DNA from: Nitrospinota bacterium
GTDB lineage: Bacteria; Nitrospinota; Nitrospinia; SZUA-224
Direction: 5' to 3'
NCBI GenBank assembly: GCA_016212345.1
Contig: JACRGM010000136.1
Span: 1-6,439 of the forward strand
Length of the DNA: 6,439 bases
Shown: in pieces, positions 1 through 6,249 of the stretch
How the letters are laid out: the number at the start of each line of letters is the position of its first letter
Numbering within the stretch: position 1 is the stretch's first letter
The notes under the pieces: model-generated
Database searches by the model: none
Told to the model about the DNA's origin: nothing
What the model saw: the letters and a program-made list of their open reading frames with translations, nothing else
Program-made: the position numbers and the translations under genes

Positions 1-6
1 AGTAAG

Positions 7-64
7 GCGTACTGAGTAGTACGTTGTCGAGGATTTCGACTGATAACGCAGTGTAATTTGTTAT
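7..64. other. Three tandem short hairpins (possible structured RNA or dispersed intergenic repeat)
   Basis: Three inverted repeats follow one another with almost no spacing. The first is GCGTAC (7-12) with GTACGT (19-24), loop TGAGTA, including one G-U pair. The second is GTCGA (26-30) with TCGAC (36-40), loop GGATT. The third is ATAAC (43-47) with GTTAT (60-64), with a 12-nt loop. Translation on the plus strand is closed by stops in all frames, so this is not the end of an upstream plus-strand gene. The density of small stems suggests a structured RNA or a short palindromic repeat of the kind dispersed between genes. I recognise no Rfam family. The element may continue left of the window. 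Confidence 0.4.
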
Positions 65-119
65 ATGGAAATCTATAGAAAGAGAAAGGGGGGGTCTGCT
101 TAAAATCAAATTGAGAGGC

Positions 120-148
120 TTTACCGAAATCAGAATAAGTTGTAGAAT
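120..148 (+). promoter_or_regulatory. Candidate sigma70-type promoter for the acn operon
   Basis: TTTACC (120-125, four of six matches to TTGACA) lies 17 nt before TAGAAT (143-148, five of six matches to TATAAT). Transcription would start near 155 and give a leader of about 75 nt before the aconitase start codon. A weaker alternative pairs TTGAGA (111-116) with GAATAA (133-138). The assignment rests on consensus matching only. Confidence 0.4.
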
Positions 149-179
149 TTTATAGAGATTCAATCTGCATTTTGTATTA

Positions 180-206
180 TGCTCAAAACCTTGAAGATTT
201 TGAGCA
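180..206 (+). promoter_or_regulatory. Leader hairpin just upstream of the acn ribosome binding site
   Basis: TGCTCAAAA (180-188) and TTTTGAGCA (198-206) form a perfect 9-bp stem with a 9-nt loop. The stem ends four bases before the purine-rich Shine-Dalgarno sequence GGGAGGAGG (211-219), so folding could affect ribosome access or mRNA stability. No T-tract follows, so it does not look like a terminator. The loop does not show the CAGUGN pattern of animal iron-responsive elements. A regulatory role is inferred from position only. Confidence 0.45.
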
Positions 207-229
207 CTTTGGGAGGAGGTGCTATTAAA

Positions 230-2218
230 ATGGCTGAAAATATTACACAAAAAATCTTAAGAGAGCATCTAGTATCTGGTGAGATGGTAGCAGGAAAGGA
301 GATTGCTATAGATATAGATCAGACACTTACACAGGATGCTACAGGTACAATGGCTTATCTCCAATTTGAGGCCATGGGAGTAGAGAGGGTTAAGACCATG
401 GCAGTAAGTTATGTAGATCATAATACCTTACAGGAGGATTTTAAAAATCCTGATGATCATGCCTATCTAAGATCGATTGCTGCTAAATATGGTATCTATT
501 TCTCACGCCCGGGTAATGGTATCTGCCATCAGGTTCATCTGGAGAGGTTTGGCATCCCTGGTCAAACCTTACTAGGTTCTGATAGCCATACCACCACTCA
601 GGGTGGTCTGGGTATGATTGCAATTGGGGCTGGTGGATTGGATGTAGCCTTTGCTATGGCAGGGAAACCGTTTAAGGTTAATATGCCAAAGGTAGTGAAT
701 GTAATTCTAACTGGTAGATTACCTGATTGGGTATCTGCCAAGGATGTTATTTTAGAGCTCCTTAGAAGGGTAGGAGTGAAAGGTGGTGTTGGAAAGGTCT
801 TTGAATATTCTGGCCATGGGATAGAGACCTTATCTGTCCCAGAGAGGGCTGTTATTACTAATATGGGGGCTGAAACAGGTGCCACTACCTCGATCTTTCC
901 ATCTGATGAGATAACCCGTGCCTTTTTAAGGATTCAGAAGAGGGAGGATGCCTACAGACCATTGGTTGCAGATCCAGGTGCCAAGTATGATGAAACTATC
1001 AAGATTGATCTAGGTTCTCTTATCCCTCTGATCGCCTTACCTGACAGCCCAGGGAATGTCTTTCCTGTAACTGAGAGGAGGGTCACAGTAACAAGAGGGG
1101 AGGGGAAGAAGAGCTGGGAATCAACATTGGATATCTATCACCGACCAATAACCCAGGTAAATATTGGGAGCTGTACTAATTCTTCATACAGAGACCTGAT
1201 GATAGTAGCCGCAATCCTTAAGGGAAGGAGAGTATATCCAGATGTTAGTCTATCCATCTCTCCTGGATCCAAACAGGTGATGACTGAGATATCTAAGAGT
1301 GGTGCCTTAACTGATCTAATCGATGCAGGTGCAAGGATCCTTGAAGCGACCTGTGGCCCTTGTATTGGAAAAGGGAATGCCCCATCCACTAAAGGGGTCT
1401 CTCTGCGTACATTCAATCGTAATTTCCCAGGCCGATCAGGTACCAAAGATGCGGATGTATATCTGGTTAGTCCTGAGGTAGCTGCCTTTGCTGCTATTAC
1501 TGGCAAGATTGTAAATCCTATTGAAACTGCTAAAGAGCTTAATATCCCCTATTCTAAGATATCTCTTCCTCAATCTATTTCTGTGAATGATAATATGATC
1601 ATTCCACCTCTTCCTGAGGCTGAGACAAAAAAGGTGGAGATCGTAAGAGGGCCAAATATCGCTCCTTTACCCAAGAATACCCAATTACCTGATCGTCTCA
1701 TAGGTGAGGTCCTTCTCAAGGTAGGGGATAATATCTCTACTGACGATATTCAACCAGCAGGAAAGTGGCTTGATTTGCGGTCAAATGTACCTGCATATTC
1801 AAAGGCAACATTCAGTCCTATTGAAGAGGGATTTCATGAGAGGGCTAGAGCACTTCGAGATTCAGGAGGACATGGATTTATTATAGGGGGTTCGAATTAT
1901 GGTCAGGGTAGTTCCAGGGAACATGCTGGACTTTGCCCTATGTTTCTTGGGATAAAGGCGGTGATTGTAAAATCCTTTGCCCGAATTCACCTCGCAAACC
2001 TTATAAATTTTGGGATTGTGCCTCTGATCTTTGCCAATGAAGGGGATTATAACCGTCTTAATCAGGGTGACAAGGTCTCTTTGCATATATCAGGTCTAAA
2101 TGCGGATACCTTTACACTACATAACGAAACTCAGAGGCTGGATATCTCTCTAAAACCCGCCTTTGGTTACACAGATATATCTATATTAAAGGCAGGTGGT
2201 GCATTGAATCTGATCTAA
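230..2218 (+). CDS. acn: Aconitate hydratase, short Aquifex-type
   Basis: Cytosolic [4Fe-4S] enzyme interconverting citrate and isocitrate through cis-aconitate in the TCA cycle. The 662-aa protein matches the short aconitase class, well below the roughly 890 aa of AcnA. The N-terminal LeuC-like catalytic part carries VDHN (63-66) and GSDSHTTTQGG (117-127). The cluster cysteines are C315 in IGSCTNSSYRDL and C375/C378 in CGPCIGKG. The C-terminal LeuD-like swivel part begins near GDNISTDDI (499-507) and has the active-site loop YGQGSSREH (557-565). The start at 230 is chosen over an in-frame ATG at 179 because GGGAGGAGG (211-219) sits at proper distance from 230, no ribosome binding site precedes 179, and the extra 17 codons run through a perfect hairpin. 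First gene of the acn-icd-ald-trkA cluster. Homoaconitase or isopropylmalate isomerase is less likely, given the adjacent isocitrate dehydrogenase and the fused two-part layout. Confidence 0.95.
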   Translation: MAENITQKILREHLVSGEMVAGKEIAIDIDQTLTQDATGTMAYLQFEAMGVERVKTMAVSYVDHNTLQEDFKNPDDHAYLRSIAAKYGIYFSRPGNGICHQVHLERFGIPGQTLLGSDSHTTTQGGLGMIAIGAGGLDVAFAMAGKPFKVNMPKVVNVILTGRLPDWVSAKDVILELLRRVGVKGGVGKVFEYSGHGIETLSVPERAVITNMGAETGATTSIFPSDEITRAFLRIQKREDAYRPLVADPGAKYDETIKIDLGSLIPLIALPDSPGNVFPVTERRVTVTRGEGKKSWESTLDIYHRPITQVNIGSCTNSSYRDLMIVAAILKGRRVYPDVSLSISPGSKQVMTEISKSGALTDLIDAGARILEATCGPCIGKGNAPSTKGVSLRTFNRNFPGRSGTKDADVYLVSPEVAAFAAITGKIVNPIETAKELNIPYSKISLPQSISVNDNMIIPPLPEAETKKVEIVRGPNIAPLPKNTQLPDRLIGEVLLKVGDNISTDDIQPAGKWLDLRSNVPAYSKATFSPIEEGFHERARALRDSGGHGFIIGGSNYGQGSSREHAGLCPMFLGIKAVIVKSFARIHLANLINFGIVPLIFANEGDYNRLNQGDKVSLHISGLNADTFTLHNETQRLDISLKPAFGYTDISILKAGGALNLI

Positions 2219-2239
2219 TTATTTAAATATCTTCCCCAA

Positions 2240-2254
2240 AAGCCCCAGGGGCTT
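2240..2254 (+). promoter_or_regulatory. Intercistronic hairpin between acn and icd
   Basis: AAGCCC (2240-2245) and GGGCTT (2249-2254) form a 6-bp stem with a CAG triloop, standing out as a GC-rich island in an AT-rich 65-nt gap. What follows is CTATAGAGAT, not a T-run, so a canonical intrinsic terminator is not supported. It may be a processing or stability element, or a partial attenuator that lets acn and icd be expressed at different levels. Function is inferred. Confidence 0.4.
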
Positions 2255-2272
2255 CTATAGAGATGGGCATTT

Positions 2273-2280
2273 AAGGAGGT
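2273..2280 (+). promoter_or_regulatory. Strong Shine-Dalgarno sequence of icd
   Basis: AAGGAGGT is a full match to the anti-Shine-Dalgarno end of 16S rRNA. It stands only three to four bases before the ATG at 2284, a short but usable spacing. Together with the conserved protein N-terminus it fixes the icd start. Confidence 0.75.
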
Positions 2281-2283
2281 TAT

Positions 2284-3507
2284 ATGGCTTCAAGAATCAA
2301 GGTTAAAAATCCGATTGTAGAGATAGATGGGGATGAGATGACTCGTATCATGTGGGCATGGGTAAAAGAATATCTGATTATCCCCTATCTTGATGTAAAT
2401 CTAGAGTATTACGATCTCAGTATACAAAAGAGAGAGGAGACAAAAGACGAGATTACCTTACAGTCGGCCAAGGCCATTGCCAAGCATGGCGTAGGGGTCA
2501 AGTGTGCCACTATTACCCCTGACAAAGAAAGGGTAAAGGAATTTGGACTCAGCCAGATGTGGAAGAGTCCAAATGGTACCATACGGGCATATCTGGATGG
2601 CACAATCTTTCGTGAACCAATAATTTGTAAAAATATTCACCCCTTTATACGTACATGGAAGAAACCGATCATTATTGGCCGTCATGCTTACGGAGATGAG
2701 TATAAAGCTACTGAATTTACTGTACCTGGTCCCGGCACAGTAGATCTGGTGTACAAGCCTGATGATGGCTCTAAACCAGTGACCCTTGAGGTACATAAAT
2801 TCAAAGGCCCTGGGGTGGTACTAGGTATGCATAATCTAGACTCCTCTATCCGTTCATTTGCACAGTCCTGTCTGGCCTATGCCTTGCAACAGAAGGTAGA
2901 TCTGTGGTTCTCTGCCAAGCAGACCATTCTGAAACAGTATGATACCATGTTTATGAATATCTTTCAGGAAGAGGTAGACAAACATAAGGCCGAGATGAAG
3001 GAGGCAGGTATAACCTATTGGTATACCCTGATTGATAATACTGTAGCCCAGATAATAAAGCATGAAGGTGGTATCCTCTGGGCATGTAAGAATAGAGATG
3101 GTGATGTTCAGAGTGATATGATAGCAAGTGGTTTTGGCTCACTAGGTCTTATGAAGTCGGTATTGGTCAGCCCTGATGGTAAGATTGAGACCGAGGCTGC
3201 TCACGGAACAGTGACAAGGCACTATCGGTTGTACCAGCAAGGGAAAAAGACATCTTCTAATCCTAGTGCTATTATATTTGCATGGACAGGTGGTATTAAA
3301 CGACGAGGGCAACTTGATCGTACACAAGATGTGGTTGATTTTGCCAATGTCCTAGAAGATGCAACCATCCAGACAATTGAGTCGGGCTCTGTAACAAGTG
3401 ACCTTGCAAGACTGATCTATAACACCCCTACACCTCCAGAGGACTCTTATATTAATACAGAGGAGTTTATTCAGGCAGTAGCAAGCCGTTTGAGAGACAC
3501 ATTATAG
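2284..3507 (+). CDS. icd: NADP-dependent isocitrate dehydrogenase, eukaryote-like homodimeric type
   Basis: Oxidatively decarboxylates isocitrate to 2-oxoglutarate with NADP+ and a divalent metal; the reaction can run in reverse in reductive cycles. The 407-aa protein is collinear with human IDH1 (414 aa) rather than the E. coli Icd type. Isocitrate-binding residues are visible: T78 in KCATITPD, S95/N97/R101 in SPNGTIR, R110 and R133 in GRHAYGD (the counterpart of human R132). The catalytic pair corresponds to Y140 and K212. Metal ligands correspond to D251, D274 and D278 in DGDVQSD. HGTVTRH (308-314) supplies R313 and H314, which in this family contact the NADP+ 2'-phosphate, so NADP preference is predicted. 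It follows acn by 65 nt and its TAG stop shares one base with a GTG codon that may start ald. No residue appears lost. Confidence 0.95.
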   Translation: MASRIKVKNPIVEIDGDEMTRIMWAWVKEYLIIPYLDVNLEYYDLSIQKREETKDEITLQSAKAIAKHGVGVKCATITPDKERVKEFGLSQMWKSPNGTIRAYLDGTIFREPIICKNIHPFIRTWKKPIIIGRHAYGDEYKATEFTVPGPGTVDLVYKPDDGSKPVTLEVHKFKGPGVVLGMHNLDSSIRSFAQSCLAYALQQKVDLWFSAKQTILKQYDTMFMNIFQEEVDKHKAEMKEAGITYWYTLIDNTVAQIIKHEGGILWACKNRDGDVQSDMIASGFGSLGLMKSVLVSPDGKIETEAAHGTVTRHYRLYQQGKKTSSNPSAIIFAWTGGIKRRGQLDRTQDVVDFANVLEDATIQTIESGSVTSDLARLIYNTPTPPEDSYINTEEFIQAVASRLRDTL

Positions 3508-4634
3508 TGAACGACTTTATGATTATAGGTGTTCCTAAGGAGATCAAAGAGGATGAATATCGAGTAGCGATTGTCCCTGCCGGTGTAAGGGCCCTTGTGT
3601 TGAGTGGACATAAGGTACTTATTGAAGATCAAGCAGGATGTGGTAGTGGAATAGCAAACTTTGAATACGAAAAGGAAGGGGCTGAGATACTATCAAAGAG
3701 GAAAGATATCTTTTCTCATGCTGATATGATCATGAAGGTAAAGGAACCTATCCGTTCTGAATATGACTTATTGAGGGAAGATCAAATCCTTTATACCTTT
3801 TTACATCTAGCCGTTGCCCCAGAACTGACTAATGTATTATTGGAAAGGAGGGTAATAGCCATAGCCTATGAAACGGTTCAACTGAAGGATGGCTCCTTAC
3901 CACTCCTTATACCAATGAGTGAGATAGCAGGTCGGATGTCTGTGCATGAAGGTGCTAAATATCTTAAGAATAATAAGGGAGGGAGAGGGATACTTTTAGG
4001 GGGTGTCCCAGGTGTTGAACAGGGTAAGGTTGTTATCCTTGGGGGTGGGGTTGTAGGGATTAATGCAGCAAAAATGGCTCTGGGTTCAGGTGCCTCTGTT
4101 ACACTTCTCGATATAGATCTAGCTAAACTCCGTTATATAGATGACATCTTTGGAGGTAGGATAAAGACCCTGATGTCCAATAGTCATACTATAATAGAGG
4201 CGATTAAGGATGCTGATCTTGTAATTGGAGCGGTTTTAATCCCAGGAGCCAGAACCCCCCGCATTATCACCAGAGATATCCTTTCCATGATGAAAGAAGG
4301 TTCAGTTATTGTGGATGTTTCTATAGACCAGGGGGGATCTGCTGAGACCTCTAGAGAGACATCTCACAGTGATCCAATATATATAGTGGATGGAGTTATC
4401 CATTATTGTGTTGCTAATATGCCAGGTGTGGTTGCTAGAACCTCTAGCTTTGCCTTAACTAATGCTACATTTCCCTTTGCATTGAAGATAGCAAATAATG
4501 GGTACAGAAATGCGTTATTAGAGGATACCAACCTTGATAAGGGGCTGAATTTAGCCAATGGTAAAGTAACCTGTCGTGCAGTGGCTGATGCCCTTGGTTA
4601 TGAATATGTTTCAGTTGAAGAGGTGTTGAAATAA
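3507..4634 (+). CDS. ald: Alanine dehydrogenase
   Basis: NAD-dependent interconversion of L-alanine and water with pyruvate, ammonium and NADH, used in alanine catabolism, ammonium assimilation or redox balance. Counted from the ATG at 3519 (371 aa, the usual length), the catalytic residues fall exactly on the standard family numbers: R15, K75, H96 and D270. The Rossmann motif GGGVVG is at 175-180 and the acidic residue D198 at the end of the second strand indicates NAD rather than NADP. GGRGILLGGVPGV (153-165) and DQGG (270-273) are family signatures. Two starts are possible: GTG at 3507, which overlaps the icd stop by one base and has a weak GAGAG ten bases upstream, giving 375 aa, or ATG at 3519, which fits the conserved MIIGVPKE N-terminus but has no clear ribosome binding site. 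Coupled translation from icd is likely either way. Lysine-forming saccharopine dehydrogenase and transhydrogenase PntA are related, but the alanine dehydrogenase motifs fit throughout. Confidence 0.95.
   Translation: MNDFMIIGVPKEIKEDEYRVAIVPAGVRALVLSGHKVLIEDQAGCGSGIANFEYEKEGAEILSKRKDIFSHADMIMKVKEPIRSEYDLLREDQILYTFLHLAVAPELTNVLLERRVIAIAYETVQLKDGSLPLLIPMSEIAGRMSVHEGAKYLKNNKGGRGILLGGVPGVEQGKVVILGGGVVGINAAKMALGSGASVTLLDIDLAKLRYIDDIFGGRIKTLMSNSHTIIEAIKDADLVIGAVLIPGARTPRIITRDILSMMKEGSVIVDVSIDQGGSAETSRETSHSDPIYIVDGVIHYCVANMPGVVARTSSFALTNATFPFALKIANNGYRNALLEDTNLDKGLNLANGKVTCRAVADALGYEYVSVEEVLK
4619..4625 (+). promoter_or_regulatory. Ribosome binding site of trkA inside the end of ald
   Basis: AGAGGTG lies within the last codons of ald, ten bases before the ATG at 4636. 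It supports that ATG as the trkA start and shows that the two genes are packed for joint translation. Confidence 0.6.
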
Positions 4635-4635
4635 G

Positions 4636-5994
4636 ATGAGGATACTCATTGTAGGTGGAGGGGTAATTGGTTTCAACATAGCAGAGGAGCTTTCTAATGA
4701 AGGGCATGATATCTCGATTGTTGATATAGATCATGCAAGGATAAAGAGGATCTCTGAAAGGCTTGATGTTATGGCGGTTTTGGGTAATGGTTGCAGGGTC
4801 AGTGTCCTTAAAAAGGCAGGGATAGAGGATGCAGAGATGGTACTCGCTGTTACAAACATTGATGAGATAAATATTGTGGTCTGTATACTGGCAAACAAAT
4901 TTGGTGTAGCCCGTAAAATAGCTAGGATCCGTAATGAGGAGTTCACCGGAAAGACACAAATCTTTGATCCCAGAGAATTCTTTATTGATCATGCGATCAA
5001 TCAGGAACAGGTAATAGTAGAGTCTATAATTGATATGATTAAGACCCCTGGGGCGATAAATGTGGCAGAATTTGCAGATGGGGAGATACTCCTCCGGGGG
5101 TTTGATGTCCCTCATGATGCACCTATTGTTGGACGTAGATTAGATGAATTAAAAGAGGTATCTCAGATGGATTCCTTTCTTATCACCGCTGTCTATAGAA
5201 AGGATAATATAATTATTCCTAAGGGCGATTATACAATAATGCCAGAGGACAATATATATATCTTGGTTGCCAAGAATACCCTTCCCTTGATCTTACCGAT
5301 GTTGAATAAAAAGGTGAATGAGATCCAAAAGGTTGTTATATATGGGGCAACCTTTACAGGTTGTAGTCTTGCCGCAGAACTTGAGACTATAGTAAGGGAT
5401 GTTACAATAATTGAGCCGTCTGAGAATAGGGCTGAGGCTGCCGCATCTATGTTGTCAAAAACCATAGTACTTTATGGTGAGGGGACAGATTTCGATCTTC
5501 TAAAAGAGGCTAATATAAATGAGGCAGATTTCTTTATGGCCCTTTCTGATGATGATGAATTGAATCTTCTGTCCGCACTTTTAGGGAAAAAACATGGTGC
5601 AAAGAAGGTAATTATTATAACAAATGAACCTGATTATCTTCCTATACTTGACTCTATTGATATGGATATCGTTATTAATCCAAGGTTGATAACAGTAGGG
5701 GCTATTTTACAGCATATACGCAAGGGACGAATACATTCGGTAGTGAAATTGAGGGAGGGTGAAGCTGAGATTATAGAATTTGATGTAATACCTGGTTCAA
5801 AGGTGATAGATAGGAAACTTAAAGAGATAGATTTTCCTGAGGGTTCAATAGTGGGAGCAATTATACGGAATGGGGAGATGATTATCCCTAATGGGAGTAG
5901 TAGTATTAGAGCAGGTGAGAGTGTAGTGGTGTTTGCCCTACCATCGGCCATAAGTAAGATCGAAAAACTCTTCGGTAAAAAGAAGCTTTTTTGA
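4636..5994 (+). CDS. trkA: Trk potassium uptake system regulatory subunit TrkA
   Basis: Cytosolic peripheral protein that forms a gating ring under the membrane channel TrkH/KtrB and controls potassium uptake in response to NAD(H)/ATP. The 452-aa length and four-part order match full-length two-repeat TrkA: RCK/TrkA-N domain 1 (about 1-120), TrkA-C 1 (about 140-225), RCK domain 2 (about 230-350) and TrkA-C 2 (about 365-450). The first Rossmann motif is GGGVIG (7-12) with acidic D30 closing the second strand. The second reads GATFTG (237-242): its middle glycine is replaced by threonine, with E260 as the acidic residue. This may weaken nucleotide binding in the second half. No transmembrane segment is visible, as expected. 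It starts one base after the ald stop, with a ribosome binding site at 4619-4625. No trkH follows; the next gene is convergent. Confidence 0.94.
   Translation: MRILIVGGGVIGFNIAEELSNEGHDISIVDIDHARIKRISERLDVMAVLGNGCRVSVLKKAGIEDAEMVLAVTNIDEINIVVCILANKFGVARKIARIRNEEFTGKTQIFDPREFFIDHAINQEQVIVESIIDMIKTPGAINVAEFADGEILLRGFDVPHDAPIVGRRLDELKEVSQMDSFLITAVYRKDNIIIPKGDYTIMPEDNIYILVAKNTLPLILPMLNKKVNEIQKVVIYGATFTGCSLAAELETIVRDVTIIEPSENRAEAAASMLSKTIVLYGEGTDFDLLKEANINEADFFMALSDDDELNLLSALLGKKHGAKKVIIITNEPDYLPILDSIDMDIVINPRLITVGAILQHIRKGRIHSVVKLREGEAEIIEFDVIPGSKVIDRKLKEIDFPEGSIVGAIIRNGEMIIPNGSSSIRAGESVVVFALPSAISKIEKLFGKKKLF
5963..5992 (+). terminator. Weak T-tailed hairpin at the 3' end of trkA
   Basis: CTTC (5970-5973) pairs with GAAG (5982-5985) around an 8-nt loop. 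An A-run (5963-5967) before it can pair with the T6 run (5987-5992) after it. The structure ends in the trkA stop codon. A hairpin with an A-tract and T-tract resembles an intrinsic terminator, but the GC stem is only four pairs and the segment is coding, so this is tentative. Confidence 0.25.
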
Positions 5995-6020
5995 TTCTCA
6001 GAGGTGTGATCCTCAAGAAT
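5994..6020 (+). terminator. Hairpin directly after trkA, possible operon terminator
   Basis: ATTCT (5994-5998) pairs with AGAAT (6016-6020), and GAGG (6001-6004) with CCTC (6011-6014), with a small CA/A internal bulge and the loop TGTGAT. Its position immediately after the last gene of the operon, before a convergent gene, fits a terminator. No T-run follows directly; the nearest is TTTTT at 6040-6044, so termination efficiency or mechanism is uncertain. Confidence 0.4.
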
Positions 6021-6035
6021 ATTATTGAAATATGA

Positions 6036-6197
6036 CCCATTTTTGTACATAAAGATTTTTTGTCTGATGAGCACATTGATAAGGTAAGTAGATATTACAA
6101 CAACGAATTATTCAGTCAAACAAAGGAATGTAGGACATGTCATTACATTGAAAAGAATCTCTGGGAAAATATGATACATAAGACCAGAAGACCGTAA
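6036..6197 (+). pseudogene. Short open segment with a CxxCH motif, possible cytochrome c remnant or tiny gene
   Basis: A 53-codon segment lies between the in-frame stop TGA at 6033 and TAA at 6195. The only early start is TTG at 6060, which would give 45 aa; no ribosome binding site precedes it. The peptide contains ECRTCHYIEKNLWENMIHKT, where CRTCH is a canonical covalent haem c attachment motif. CxxCH followed by a tryptophan-containing helix occurs in c-type cytochromes. There is no signal peptide, which a cytochrome would need for export, so a decayed C-terminal fragment is likelier than an active gene. The Cys-His part coincides with a near-palindrome at 6127-6149, so the motif could also be a chance product of that repeat. 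Low confidence. Confidence 0.25.
6127..6149. repeat. Nested near-palindrome in the convergent intergenic region
   Basis: AATGTA (6127-6132) and TACATT (6144-6149) are perfect inverted arms enclosing the perfect palindrome GACATGTC (6134-6141), with one extra G on the left and AT on the right. It could be a protein-binding dyad or a stem shared by convergent transcripts. No T-run flanks it on either strand, so intrinsic termination is not well supported. Confidence 0.4.
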
Positions 6198-6249
6198 CTT
6201 AATCTGTAAGCATTTAACTTTTACACCTAATAGTCATTCAGGCATCGGT

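Noticed and set aside
1..60. End of a 23S/5S rRNA or a tRNA at the left edge
   Set aside because: The hairpins are too short, and I find no T-loop, CCA end or recognisable rRNA 3' sequence.
78..94. Purine tract ending in seven G as a ribosome binding site for a small leader gene
   Set aside because: No start codon stands at usable distance; the nearest TTG at 111 would give only about a dozen codons before a stop.
180..206. Bacterial iron-responsive element before aconitase
   Set aside because: The 9-nt loop does not contain CAGUGN and there is no bulged C in the stem; the likeness rests only on the gene it precedes.
179..229. N-terminal extension of aconitase from the ATG at 179
   Set aside because: There is no ribosome binding site before 179, the codons fall in a perfect hairpin, and a strong Shine-Dalgarno lies just ahead of the ATG at 230, where the conserved protein begins.
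1138..1506. Minus-strand open frame of 122 codons inside acn
   Set aside because: It runs antisense to the Fe-S cluster cysteine region of aconitase, whose plus-strand motifs fully explain the sequence.
4465..5115. Minus-strand open frame of 216 codons across the ald/trkA junction
   Set aside because: It lies opposite two strongly conserved genes, has an unusual Tyr/His/Cys/Pro-rich composition with no recognisable domain, and no ribosome binding site I could support. It is best read as an antisense shadow.
5634..6074. Minus-strand open frame of 146 codons over the end of trkA and the gap
   Set aside because: Most of it is antisense to the second TrkA-C domain; the Ile/Ser-rich translation shows no family signature.
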